Shown one piece after another: positions 11,614-23,630 of a stretch of 64,000 nucleotides of DNA. Within the stretch, counting starts at the first letter, position 1. Every line of letters begins with the position of its first letter. Location of the stretch: positions 55,153,693 through 55,217,692 of the forward strand of contig JAAONU010000001.1 in NCBI GenBank assembly GCA_012932295.1, in the 5' to 3' direction. The notes beneath the pieces were generated by a model that searched no databases, was not told the origin of the DNA, and saw only the letters and a list, made by a program, of their open reading frames with translations. The position numbers were made by a program, and so were the translations under genes. Source of the DNA: Cyclina sinensis (taxonomy: Eukaryota > Mollusca > Bivalvia > Venerida > Veneridae).

Positions 11614-13564
11614 TTTTAGCTCACCTGAGCACAAAGTGCTCAGGGTGAGCTTTTCTGATCGGTCTTTGTCCGTCGTCCGTCGTCCGTCCGTCCGTCCGTC
11701 CGTCGTCAACTTTTCATTCAAACGACATCTCCTCTGAAACCAATGGGGCAAATTTAATGAAACTTGCCTGGGATGTTCCTTGCATGAAGCTCTACCAAGA
11801 TTGTTCAAATGGTTCTGGTCCATTGCATTTCTGGTTCACTGGAGCTAAAAATAGATTTTATAAGTTGGATCTTTAAAAATCTTCTTCTCCGAAACCACAA
11901 GGCCTGGAGCTTTGATATTTGGTATGAAGCATCATCTAGTGGACCTCTACCAAGTTTGTTCAAATTATGTCCCTGGGGACAAAACTGACCCCACCCCAGG
12001 GGTCAGTTGATTTTACATAGAGTTATATACAGAAAACTTGAAAATCTTCTTGTCAGAAACCACAAGGCCTAGAGTTAAGATATTTGGTATGTAGCATTGT
12101 CTAGTGGACCTCTACCAAGTTTGTTCAAATCCTGTCCTCTGAGTCAAAAATGGCACCGCCCTAGGGGCCACTAGTTTTACATAGAGTTATATAAGAAAAT
12201 CTTAAAAAATCTTCTTGTCAGAAACCGTAAGTTATAGAGCTTAGATATTCGGTGTGTAGCATTGTCTAGTGGACCTCTACCAAGTTTGTTCAAATCCTGG
12301 CCTCTGGGTCAAAAATGACCCCGCCCCAGGGGCCACTAGTTTTACATAGAGTTATATAGGAAAATCTTAAAAAATCTTCTTGTCAGAAACCGTAAGATAT
12401 AGAGCTTAGATATTTGGTGTGTAGCATTGTCTAGTGGACCTCTACCAAGTTTGTTCAAATCCTGTCCTCTGGGTCAAAAATGGCCCCGCCCCAGGGGCCA
12501 CTAGTTTTACATAGAGTTATATAGGAAAATCTTAAAAAATCTTCTTGTCAGAAACCGTAATTTTTAGAGCTTAGATATTTGGTGTGTAGCATTGCCTAGT
12601 GGACCTCTACCAATTTTGTTCAAATCATGGCCTCTGGGTCAAAAATGACCCCGCCCCAGGGGCCACTAGTTTTACATAGAGTTATATATAGAAAAATCTT
12701 AAAAAATCTTCTTGTCAGAAATCGTAAGTTATAGAGCTTAGATATTTGGTGTGTAGCATTGTCTAGTGGACCTCTACCAAGTTTGTTCAAATCATGGCCT
12801 CTGGGTCAAAAATGGCCCCGCCCCGGGGGTCACTTGTTTTACATAGAGTTATATAGGAAAAACTAAAAAATCTTCTTGTCAGAAACAAGAAGGCCTACAG
12901 TTAAAATATTTGGTATGTAGCATTGTCTAATGGACCTCTACCAAGTTTGTTCAAATCATGGCCTCTGGGGCAAAAATGGCCCCGCCCGGGGGTCACTTGT
13001 TTTACATAGAGTTATATAGGAAAATCTTAAAAAAAGTCTAGTGGACCTCTACGAAGTTTGTTAGAAAAATGTCCCTGGGGTCACTATTGGCTCCGCCCGA
13101 GGGGTCACAAGTTTTAAATAACAATATAGAAGAAAATTTTTTAAAATCTTCTTGTCTGAAACCACCTAGAATTTTAGAATTTGGCATGAAGCAAGCTTTA
13201 TCAAGCTTTTTCAAATTATTGGATTAGGTTAAAGGTCACGGAGGCTAAAAGTAGATTTATCTACTGTTCCTCATAGAGCCTTCATTTATAGACCAATATC
13301 TTTGATATTCAGTATAGAGGTTCCTTGCATGGACCTCTACCCATGGGTAGGGTTTGAGGTCACTGGGTCAAGGTCAAGGTCACCATAACTTATAATAGAT
13401 ATTTCTACTTTCTGTCATAGAGCCTTTATTTATTGACTGATATTTTACATATTTGGTTTGTAGGCACTTACATATTTTCAATTAAAAAATGAAATACTGC
13501 TTAACAGCAAACCTACAGCCAAAGTACTCAGGTGAGCGATCCAGGGCCATCATGGCCCTCTTGT
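11614..13564. mobile_element. 1.95-kb non-autonomous element with terminal palindromes and internal tandem repeats (Helentron/HINE-like?)
   Basis: The left end folds into a hairpin (GCTCACC TGAGCAC ... GTGCTCA GGGTGAGC, 11,620-11,655), followed by a CCGT simple-repeat run near 11,680-11,705. The right end carries CTCAGGTGAGC, the inverse of the left terminal text, then a perfect stem-loop AGGGCCATCATGGCCCT and CTTGTT at 13,564. The middle is built of ~165-bp repeats. There is no transposase. The asymmetric inverted ends, simple repeat, internal tandem repeats and 3' stem-loop together match the described layout of Helentron-associated non-autonomous elements. That class assignment is an inference; the repeat itself is clear. 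Confidence 0.7.
11870..13040. repeat. 165-bp tandem repeats inside the 1.95-kb element
   Basis: The phrase CTTCTTGTCAGAAAC recurs with spacing 165, 165, 165, 167 and 164 bp (TGTCAG at 12,051, 12,216, 12,381, 12,546, 12,713, 12,877), and a first diverged copy lies near 11,886. Each unit also contains GTGGACCTCTACCAAGTTTG and a GGGGCCACTAGTTTTAC-like segment. Units are about 90% or more alike by eye; degenerate copies continue to about 13,300. Confidence 0.9.
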
Positions 13565-14653
13565 TACTATAATGTTTGCATCACTGTGCAATACTGATTC
13601 CATCTTCATTAGGACTGAGAGCTTGTGCGTTTGCGAATAGAAAGTATTTTTGTCTGTCAGCTTCGCGAAAAACGTAGGAAGGCGCCATAATGGATAGTTT
13701 TCAAAATACTGTGAAGCGACTTTCAAAATGTAATCACTTAACTTTAAATTGTTATATAAATACTGCTGCATTTGTTGCCTAAGTATAAGGTACCATAATT
13801 TACCCTTTATATTGCTTGCTGAATGACATATCTTTTTAATGATAAAATAAACTTCTATGAAAAATCTAACTGGTTCGTGGGTCAGCTGTTTCTTGAAAAT
13901 TGTAATAACGAGCTAAACTTTCACTGTGATTAGCGTGTACTCAATACAATTCGTTCAAGCAAAAATTGAAATTATCTCTGTTTTTGGAAAATTTCAGCAA
14001 TAATAGTCTTAAAATAAAGATCATTCGAAACGCACAATTAAAACAAACAAATTGTAGCTAAACAAAAAAGTGAAAAACGCATATCAGGAAAATCCACAGA
14101 AGAATAATGCATTGGTTTCTAGTGGAACCAGAACTAAAAAAAACTGAATTGTTATTTTGTGGTACTTTTTTTAAGAACAGATACTGTTCTCTCTCTTTTA
14201 AAGCTACCGCTTTGTAATATCTAATAATTTATTGAATTATTCTTTTCAGTATTGGAAATGATATTTGCAACATATTCCATTAATTAAAATTAATTGATAT
14301 TCTTGTCTTGATAATTATCAGAACATTTCGATGTCAGTTTTATTTTCAGCGATGTGGCAATTATCACGATTTAGATATGCCTGGAATCAATATGCAGTCT
14401 GGTAAACGGTTAACTGGTAAGGAATATTTAACTTGCTATCAATGGTTAACGTACTTGGAACATACGCCATTAATCAGCTATGATAACTGATCAAAGAATA
14501 GCTTGAATGGAGGCTTTGCATAACATCAGTCTTCAAAAGAAGAAAAGATTTAATAAATGATTAAATATGTCAGAATAAATAAAAAATAAATAAATTGTCT
14601 GTTACTCTTTCATCATAACATTTGAACTCTTTGGCACAGAATGAAATATATGT

Positions 14654-14655
<2 letters not shown>

Positions 14656-14690
<35 letters not shown>
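14656..14690. repeat. (GT)n microsatellite
   Basis: About 17 uninterrupted GT dinucleotides in otherwise AT-rich non-coding DNA. Confidence 0.95.
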
Positions 14691-14694
<4 letters not shown>

Positions 14695-15958
14695 TCATCA
14701 TTCTGATGTATAAAAGTGTTATGTATTTTCTGTCTTAAGAAGCGTTTTACCTAAACAGCCATATGTAAATCTACTGTTTTTGCAAAGTAGTCATCCTTTC
14801 GCCATACTTAGACTGGCCACGGTAGGGACACTAGGTATTGTGATCATAAAAAACAAAAACAACAACAACAACAAAACAACATTATCAATCATGCTCAGAC
14901 GTGAAATTACGTTATTCATCTACTACTCAACCGACAAATCTATACATGATTTTAATACTAGTCAATGACCTTACTGTAAAATGTGTAAAGTATTAAATTG
15001 CTATAAAAAGTTGTTTGTGGAGAAGAAAACTTACCGATTTATGATTTCTTCAACGATTCACTTTTATAATTCTACAGCGAAAACAAATCTTTAAAAACTC
15101 AAGCAAACTGTAAATAAAAATATCTAATATATGAAATGTCTGATTCCTGACATGTTCCTGCAATATATGTGGGGGATTCTAATAACAGAAGAAAAGAAAT
15201 GTTTGTTCAGGGAATTGCATTGTTGTGACAGTAATAAAAGGACCATATAAAACATTGTACTGTTGAACCTTATCAATGTGTAATGGTGTATCAGTAGACA
15301 AAAAGGAGTATAGTCTCACGTGTTAATTGATATCTTTAAACGTGTAAACATTCTTTTGGAGTTTAGAGTAGTAGTTTTTGTTGTTGTTGAAAGTTTTTTG
15401 TCACAGAATCTGTATGTTCTAGTTAAGTGAGAAATAATATGACACTTCAAAGTCTTATACTATTTTTAACGTATATTATACATATGAATTTAACTTTATT
15501 TTCTAAGGCCTGAAGAAACGTTTACAACTTTCATGGGTCAGTTTACTATGTTTTATTTCAATTTCTTGTGATCTTAACAAGATACATGAAAAAGTGGTAT
15601 AATTCGCCCATTCATATTTACATAGAGGGTAAATTTTAAAGACATAAAGATACAGAATACGTGAAAAAATTGATTAATCATTTGGCTTAGTCTTTTTTCT
15701 TAACATTTTATTTATGATATTGGAACAGTCCATAATTTTTCTCACACGCTTCGTTCTGACGCATAACACGATATTTTGTGTGTGTAAATATTTGTGTAAA
15801 CAACGTTAACATCCTTGTTGATTTCAGACGTCTATGTTAGGATGAGTGAACTTATGCAAAGGGAAGCATTTAGTAAACAAACCGTCCGATTTTTCTTCGA
15901 TTTTCCATATATCCTGCAATCATTTAAGGATTTTGAAATTACTTCTTAGAAATTTTAA

Positions 15959-16432
15959 AGGGATACACAGGCAAATGAATGCCAAAAAATTAAAACTGAT
16001 ATTATTTGCTCAAATCACGTTCAATATGAAGAACTTTAAATTCCCAGTATGTTTGTCCATATAAATAAAGTGAAATGCGGGCTTGAACGTAAATATTTGA
16101 ACGTTCTTTAAATGAAAGTTAAACCCGAACGGTTATTTTAAATAGGCCACGTGACAAAAACAGCCAATCGTCGTTTCTCTTGGGTTGTTTTTTTTCTGTA
16201 GAATAGTGACAGGTACTTCAACCGTCCAATCATTCACTGCAAAATTTAGCGCGAAATCTAAATTTTCTATCTTGGCCCACGTGGGTAAGGTTAGGAAACC
16301 ACCCGGTTTTTCATTTAAATAGAGGAAATCTTTGCTACTGTGACGGATCATTGTATTTATTTCGATCACATTTATACTATATTGATTGAAGAAACGTGAA
16401 AGAAAGCATAAAACTCTTGCCTGTATATCCCT
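15959..16432. mobile_element. 474-bp MITE with TTAA target duplication (piggyBac/Kolobok-like)
   Basis: The left end AGGGATACACAGGCAA and the reverse complement of the right end, AGGGATATACAGGCAA, form a 16-bp terminal inverted repeat with one mismatch. TTAA flanks both ends (15,955-15,958 and 16,433-16,436). TTAA duplication is typical of piggyBac and Kolobok families; which one supplied the transposase cannot be told here. The interior has no transposase; a 78-codon minus ORF (16,133-16,369) is unexplained and probably chance. Confidence 0.85.
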
Positions 16433-17609
16433 TTAAGTATAGCTACATAAAAGGCAGAACCTATGATCTGGCTGCCTCCATGGCAGATTAAAGTCTCCGT
16501 CATGAGATAAATGTTAGCGACTTTCCCCTATGATGATGATCCGCAAACTTAAACAGCCGAAAAATATGCTTGATGAATTCAGTAATATCATAAATAAAAA
16601 ACAACTTTTACTGTCAGTTAGTTTTGTTATCGTACGTGCACAGTCGGATTTAGAATCCCACCGTCTGCTTTAATTAGAAAAATAAGATAAAATTGAAACA
16701 GATAAAAAACAATAGTTTGCTCGATGGGATAACTTTGGCAAAAGCAGCTTTGACGAATCATTATTGCCGCTGCAAGGTTAGTTAATATGTTTTCAATTTA
16801 TCAAACTGAAGGCATGAAACGACGACAATTAAAGAAAGGCCAAAGAAATCCTCACCTAAATATGAACTTGCAGTACTAAATATATAAAAAGCTAGCTTCA
16901 TTAATTTTACGTGATATCGCGTAATGTCTGCGGAGAAAAGCAAACATAACATACTAATTGATGAATATAATTTGCACTGTCATTCAGCAGGATAAATATT
17001 AGATGAGAAAGATCATACACAAGGTATCATAAATGCTTATAAGATCAATACAGCTTGATCTTCTATTTTAATGTTAAAAAACTGTTTGATTAATTGTTGA
17101 TTATCAACATCATGAGACTGAAATGCCAGAGATCTATTATTTGCTACAGGATTTGATATAAATATAAGCCCTGTTAAAGGTTTATGAAATGTATCAAACT
17201 TGACAGTGAAGAAGGTTGTCATGTACCAGTATGAAAACCATCTAGGTCTTTAAACTGCTCAAATTGACAAGCTCAGTGTGGTAGATTTTTTCCCAATATA
17301 AAGGAAAGATGTTGACAAGGTAACATTGCTAAATATCGAAGCTTTAGATTATTTGGTTAATGAAAAAGTGTTTTAAAGGTTTCCTGCATCATTTTTAATT
17401 CGTGTAAAACATGTGACTCCTGGCTGGGACTAGTAATGACGCCTGGGGCATAGTTTGATCAGTATAAATAAATGTTCACTACGCAAAGCAATATGCCAAA
17501 TTTCAGAAGTCTCAGCATAATGGTTAAAGTTTGAGAGATTTAAAAAGTTTGTCTAACTAAGTCAATGTTAAACGTCTGACCCCGAGATGGAGCCAATACT
17601 TACCACGGG

Positions 17610-18700
17610 GGCAAAACTATTTCATTATTTGATAGACTACAAGAAAATTAACATGTCTACTTTGCCAACAATAAAGTAAAATATATAAACGCAAGCATAT
17701 TGTTGGACATGGGAGTGAAAATTTCAATATACAGTTCAATTCCCTTTGCAATACAAAGTCTTGTCCTAAGCACAAGAATTTAATTTGTCTCTCCTAAACT
17801 TTGTATAGATTGTATTTTGACATTAATGACCTGTTTCAGTATCGACCCGAGACCTAAATTGCTAATTACCTTCAATGATTTGTAAACATCTTCTTGTCCG
17901 AAACTTGAGCCTAAACTTTTATGCATATTATTAGCTCGTTCACCGTTATGTAGAAACTCATTAAGGAAATGTCCTTGTTCTACAGTTCTTTTCTTGAGCC
18001 AAAAGGCCTCGTCAGCTTTGTCTAACTGCCTTTTACAAAATATTCTTAAATAGCAATTAAGTTATATAGGGCCTCGTCGAAGGAAACTCAGGCTTCTATA
18101 ATGGTATTTTGAAAACTATTGGTTCATTAAATTGCAGTGTACTTTTTCAATATGTGATTAATATGACTGCCGTTGGGATTTGAATTAAAAAAGAAAGCTT
18201 GAAACACACTAAGAAAAGACAACTTGATGTAAAACTCCTCTGATTTCATAAGAAGATTTCTGTGAAATTTTATTTATTTATGAAATGTGCTAAACAAATT
18301 GAATAAACAAATAAAACAAATCCTCTTTTGGGTAAATTGTAAAAATATAACGGTTTTACAACTGCTGGAAAAATGTTAAAATATGTTGAAATATATTGTT
18401 AAAATATATTGGTATATTATATTTCATTATTATTCATGTTCATCTGAAAGTTAAGATCACGGTGTAAGTGTCAAGTGAACAACTACTGGAAATAGGACCT
18501 ATGTGCAAATTGTTCTAAATTATTTGAATTACAGGCATAAATCCAAGTTTTCTTGTTGAAATATTGTATATTTCACACAGAGACAATATTGCCAGCATCG
18601 GAAACACACGTGGCTGCCGTACTTTGAACATGCGCTTATACATTAATTAGATATTCTTTAAAAAAGAATTTGGTTTATATCAACTGGTATTAATATTCTC
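17610..18700. other. Non-coding DNA inside duplication unit 2
   Basis: AT-rich sequence with no ORF of note and weak or no match to unit 1. It sits between the 17.6-kb and 18.7-kb shared islands. Confidence 0.4.
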
Positions 18701-19801
18701 TTATCTGTTTCCTGATATACTGAATGGATGAGCTAAATCAACATTTGAACACATATTTTCACTTAAAGTGGCATTTAACTGCGGTAACCAATTCTTCACA
18801 GTTGCCTTAGAATTATACATCCAATAATCTGAAAATGATTTCATTAACAATCATCACTGGAGTAGCGTTTTCTGAAATAGCGCCTTTTCTTTCTGTAATT
18901 ACAATATCTGACATATGTGGCAGTAACATGACTAGATAAAATATCTCACATATTGGATGTTTTGAATAAACAGTAACTCTAAAAATTGAAAGTATGTCAG
19001 AGGGTCAAGTCAAAATTAATGCTATCTGTAGTATTAGATATGACATTTTTACATCCTTAAGTCACTTAATAACTTGCAATATAATGTTTATCTTTGTGGT
19101 GATTGAAAGAAAAGGTACAAGTTTTACAAATGATTCTTTAACCTCTTTTACAGGAACAGTTCCTGTTTTCAACCTTTTATAGATTTTGAAAATTAAATGG
19201 CAATCTTTTGGAACGTCTTCAGCAGACGGACTGACAGACTTTTCATTTAGACAAAACATTTTAGGACGGGTTATGTTATAGAAGAATATAATGTATAATC
19301 AGCATTTGAAATCCTTTTGACACCGTTATTTTAAAAATCATGGTCGCTCGCTACTTGTTGATCAGCATATATAATAATACACGTATAACAACGATACATT
19401 CAACACGAACATGTTTTGTTTTTAAGGATTTAATACTGGTCATTATCATCATTAAAATAAACCAAGTAAGAACACTTGTTTAAAGACATTGCAACATTAT
19501 ATCTTCATGTTTTCTTTCGGCGATAGTAAGAGATGATCAAGATAAAAAAGCATAAAATCATTGGACGATTTAATGACCCACTAGGAATAAGTCCGCTTTG
19601 ATAATGTCGAACGAACATGAGTCGCCAATGTCTAATTCATTAATGTACGCTGTATTAACAACAATGGCTGATCAACCAAAACGTACCGCGAAACTTGGTC
19701 GTCCGGATCTTACATTGGGGTTTAGCATAATCAAACAACATAACTTAACAAATGAATATAATATATTCTCAGCATAAAGCGCTGTTAAAAAATATACTGA
19801 C

Positions 19802-19820
19802 GGGGGGGGGGGGGGGGGGG
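19802..19820. repeat. Poly(G) tract
   Basis: A run of about 19 G residues, a likely sequencing and assembly weak point. Confidence 0.9.
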
Positions 19821-20906
19821 AAATGCTTCTAGACATCGTGTTTTTCCTAAAAATAACCGCAAATATGCACAATAGCATCTTCTGACTAAATGCGAACGCA
19901 ACAAAGAAATGGCGGTGCAGTTACAGAAAACTTGTTTTTATATCTGTTGACATCTGCGAACATGATATAGTACTTTTTTCTGGACAGTATTATATCTTTA
20001 ATCTAAAGCAATTATACGGTTAGTGTTTGCATGACCATAAAATATAAATACTCCGAATCCTTCAATCTTGGCTTGGGCGTTTGCCAAAGGAACTAGTTTT
20101 TTTTCGTCTGTGGCTGCACGGAAAAAAGGAAAGCACTTTATTGGATAGATTTTTCACATTACGACGAGACGACTTTAAAGAACTAAGGCTTCAATGAAGA
20201 AACTTTGCAATATTTCGCTGCAAACAATAGTTAAGTGCTTATTATTTCAAGTTAAGTTTCTTTTGTAGTTTTGTTTGATTGTTAGCCTTTGTTGAACGCT
20301 TGCGTCAAAATGCAATTAGTCTAACTGTAAATTGTTATAAAAATACTGCCGCCTTAGTATATGGTGCCATACTTTTCTAAAGATAAAATAAATTTTATTT
20401 GTGACACTGGGTACGCACCCCCAGCAGCACCGTTACTTCATACGACTGCTTTAATAAGACTGACCTTGAAAATGAACTTTTAAACAACCAATGAAAGTGC
20501 ACCAATATCCCCCGACCGAAAAATCTTGAAACCATTTTTCAGTGGTTGAAACAATCATGTGATTGCAAAAATAATAAATAGACATGTGTTTTTTTTAACA
20601 ATTTTGTAAACACATTTCAACTACGCGTTTACGTTAACATCATAATACAGCCACTAAACGTCTAAAAGCAACAATACCATCGTGATTTTATCATTTTGAT
20701 ACTTTTGCTTGTTTAATTACTTTATACATATTAAAAACACTTTGAAAAGTGAAATACAAAATTTACATGCAAATGTGCATTGTTTGTTTACGTTTTGGGT
20801 TCTAAAATGTATATATGGACGATTGGTTGTAGGCTATTCACTGATTGGCTGAAAAGTAACTGTGGATTTCCTGTCTAAAAGTAAAAATATCGTTCTGAAA
20901 GTTGAA

Positions 20907-21980
20907 TTATGTCTCCCCCCAAAAAATGGGGGAGACGTATTGTTTTTCCCCCGGTTGTCTGACGGTCTGTCCGTCCGTCCGTCCGTCTGTCCGTCACAAA
21001 ATCGTGTCCGCTCTGTATCTTCCAAAGCCCTTGAAGGATTTTTATGAAATTTGGGTCAGATGTTCACCTCATCAAGGCGACGTGCAGAACCCACTTTGCG
21101 GGTGTGGTGTCTCAAGGTCAAGGTCAAACTTGGAGGTTAAATGTCAAATGCCACAAAATCGAGTCCGCTCTGTATCTTCAAAAGCCCTTGAAGGATTTTT
21201 ATGAAACTTGGGTCAGGTGTTCACCTCCTCAAGGCGACGTGTAGAACCCACTTTGCGGGTGTGGTGTCTCAAGGTCAAGGTCACACTTGGAGGTTAAATG
21301 TCAAATGCCAAAATCGTGTCCGCTCTGTATCTTCCAAAGCTCTTGAAGGATTTTTATGAACATGGGTCAGATGTTCACCTCATCAAGGCGACGTGCAGAA
21401 CCCACTTTGCGGGTGTGGTGTCTCAAGGTCAAGGTCACACTTTGAGGTTAAATGTCAAATGTCACAAAATTGTGTCCGCTCTGTATCTTCCAAAGCCCTT
21501 GAAGGATTTTTATGAAACTTGGGTCAGATGTTCACCTCATCAGTGCGACGTGCAGAACCCACTTTGCGGGTGTGGTGTCTCAAGGTCAAGGTCACACTTG
21601 GAGGTTAAATGTCAAATTGTACATTGTGGAGTAGTTCCAACATACTACAGCTATCATGATGTTACTTTTCTCCTTATCAATGGAAATAGATTAAACTTGA
21701 GTGCTTGAGGAAGACACCTTGTAACTGGCGTCATGTTTTTTGCCCATATCTATGTAACAGCACTGCCATCGACATGATTCCAACATGCTACAGGTACTAG
21801 ACTGAATGAATACAACCATTTTGTACAATATGAAACAAGGTTTCTGCTCAATCCTTTCTTGACAGAGTATGAGTTTCTTGTTCATCATGTACATTTGATA
21901 AAAATATCCCCCTTATTTTACAATCGTCTGACTCAATACTGCCTGCAGCAACTGGCTGGGGGAGACATATGTTTTTGTTC
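20907..21980. mobile_element. 1.07-kb non-autonomous element with TGTCTCCCCC ends and tandem repeats
   Basis: The left end forms a hairpin (TGTCTCCCCCC, short A-rich loop, GGGGGAGACG; 20,909-20,938), followed by a GTCCGTCCGT simple repeat (20,968-20,994) and four ~156-bp tandem units. The right end repeats GGGGGAGACATATG near 21,958-21,971, an inverted match to the left terminal text. There is no transposase. The layout (palindromic left end, CCGT run, internal units, inverted right end) parallels the 11.6-kb element although the sequence is different. Several ORFs across it are shadows of the internal repeat. Confidence 0.7.
20995..21618. repeat. Four ~156-bp tandem units
   Basis: ACAAAATCG(T/A)GTCCGCTCTG-like starts lie at about 20,996, 21,153, 21,308 and 21,463. 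Each unit contains CCCTTGAAGGATTTTTATGA, a GGTCAGATGTTCACCTC-type segment and TCAAGGTCAAGGTCA. Units are nearly identical, so the array is young or homogenised. Confidence 0.9.
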
Positions 21981-22764
21981 AATCAAAAACCCATTTCTAG
22001 TTTTAGCAGAGGTAAGAAAGTCGACCGATGCGCAGGAGAGTAGACACTGGGTTACAGGTCTTGATAAAACATACTAGTCAAATACCGTTCTGTACACTGT
22101 ATACAGTATTAAAGTATAAAAATGTCATTGATAAAAAGAAACATAACGATTTATGAATTCCTTATCGGTCAATAAAAAGTCTAAAAGAACCTGTAAATCA
22201 GCACATCCAATATATGAAATGTCAGAATCCTGACATGTTACTGCAATATATGTGGGATATTCTAATTAAAGGAGAAAAAGAATCTTTGTTTAGAAAGTTC
22301 CAATCTTCCGATAGTGATAACAGGTCTATAAAATATAAAATACTGCTGAGCTAGATTAAAGGTTAATGTTGAAACAGTAGACAAAGAGGAGCATTTTCTC
22401 ACGTATTAACTGATTTCTTCAAAATGTAAAACGTTCTTTTGGAGTATAGACTAGTAATTATTATTTTTAGCGAAAATACCATTTTCTGTTACAAAATCCA
22501 CATGTTCAAGTAAAGCGAACAATAATATGATACTTGCAATGCCGTTTGTTAAGTTTATCATATATTGTACATATGCATTTGCCTGTATTTTTCACAGACC
22601 TGAAAGAACGTTAACAACCATAGAAGGTCAGTTTATTTCAATTTCTTTCAAATACTGTATTAGAAAATACATAAACGTGAGGTATAATTCACTCAGAAAT
22701 ATACTATCGAGGGTGAAATTAATTCAGACATAAAGGTACAGAATTTGCGAGAAATAGTCAGTCA

Positions 22765-23160
22765 TATTTTATTAAATTAATCTCTTAATAAGCATATTAA
22801 TATTAAAAAAGAAATAATAGTAGTGAAGTCTCTCTGTCTCTCTGGAATTAAATTGACATTGAATGCCAATTAAGTGACAGTGTTGGTCAATCAGCTCAAG
22901 GTAGCACAATAAGAAATGCTATGTAGTGATGTGGAAAAATGTTAGACATCCTATAACATTTTGTATATGGTACAAATCAACACGTTTGAAATTTTTCTTT
23001 TTGCAGCTGACAAGAATGATATTCAGCAGAGTATTTAAGCTTTGATACACAGTGGCAATAATTGTACATGTAGATATAGGCGTGGGCATCATGCACCTCA
23101 TGCTTTTGCGCAAAAAGCAGTATGATTATGCAACATAGTTGGGTTTTTATAAATAATCAA
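22765..23160. other. Non-coding DNA, nothing recognised
   Basis: AT-rich spacer between the end of the duplicated block and a tRNA-like sequence. Confidence 0.4.
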
Positions 23161-23162
23161 GT

Positions 23163-23258
23163 TCCCAATGGGATTCGAACCCGCACCGAACGGCACCGAC
23201 CGCCTAACAATGCAAAGTAAGAACGCCCTGGACCACTCAGCTGTCGCCAAAAAGGTTG
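23163..23258 (-). repeat. tRNA-like sequence with long variable arm (SINE or tRNA pseudogene)
   Basis: Read on the minus strand it has an A-box-like GACAGCTGAGTGGTCCAG, a possible TGC anticodon loop, a variable arm that can pair (GGTGCCGTTCGGTG), and a perfect B box GGGTTCGAATCCC. The acceptor ends do not pair and the anticodon stem has a mismatch and an oversized loop. A functional tRNA-Ala would not have a long variable arm. It is probably a tRNA-derived repeat. Confidence 0.5.
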
Positions 23259-23499
23259 AAAAATGGAAAAAATAAAACAAATGTCAGTTTCTCGTTAACT
23301 GCAAGATTTTTCCCACAATTTTCACAGGAATGTTTGTTGTATATTCACCTTTTAAAACCGCATGGTCATTTTTCCACCAAATATTCCTTACATAACTAAC
23401 TCAAATCGATCGGGCGTCAACTTGTCTACCACTACACTACTATCAGCATGTTGGTGATAAAGCATCGTCACTCCAGTGATGTCATCAATCTACCAAGGT

Positions 23500-23630
23500 C
23501 TGTACGACTTTGCGTAATGTCACAACGAGGGGATGGAGTCCTTCTTAGGCTAGTTCGACGAGAACCCTCAACAAACAACAAGCCGACGATTCCTTACGGC
23601 GGCGGTTTTGTAACGGTATAGGTTTGCATA
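23500..23630 (+). pseudogene. Tc1-like transposase relic, left part
   Basis: One forward frame reads GDGVLLRLVRREPSTNNK followed by PYGGGFVTV. This matches the stretch before and at the conserved GGGSVMVWGGI-type motif of Tc1-family DDE transposases. It is cut at 23,630 by a MITE, and the second half continues at 24,581. Identification is from family knowledge. The N-terminal helix-turn-helix region is absent or too decayed to see. Confidence 0.6.

Larger units (their letters stand above)
7240..15120. repeat. Large tandem segmental duplication, unit 1
   Basis: Order-conserved, diverged matches to unit 2 (about 15.1-22.8 kb) run through this interval: 7,240-7,330 with 15,140-15,235 and 22,205-22,300; 7,670-8,890 with 16,540-17,600; 9,210-9,500 with 18,715-18,960; 13,600-13,830 with 20,090-20,400. 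The longest well-kept island includes GCGGTAACCAATTCTTCAC and AATTATACATCCAATAATCT. The size difference from unit 2 is explained by elements specific to this copy: a SINE at 8.9 kb, a minisatellite with a nested MITE at 9.9-11.4 kb and a 1.95-kb repeat at 11.6 kb. No reading frame is conserved, so what was duplicated seems to be non-coding. Confidence 0.6.
15130..22760. repeat. Large tandem segmental duplication, unit 2
   Basis: Collinear partner of unit 1 (see 7,240-15,120). A partial third copy of the start block (15,010-15,670) lies at 22,130-22,760, sharing CTGACATGTT(A/C)CTGCAATAT and ATATGTGGG. Unit 2 contains a TTAA-flanked MITE at 15,959 and a 1.07-kb repeat at 20,907 that unit 1 does not have at the matching places. 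No coding potential is conserved. Confidence 0.6.

Noticed and set aside
20834..21708. Several ORFs up to 136 codons with repeated KPLKDFYETWVRC-like text
   Set aside because: They repeat with the ~156-bp internal units of the non-autonomous element and exist in several frames; no sign of selection on protein.
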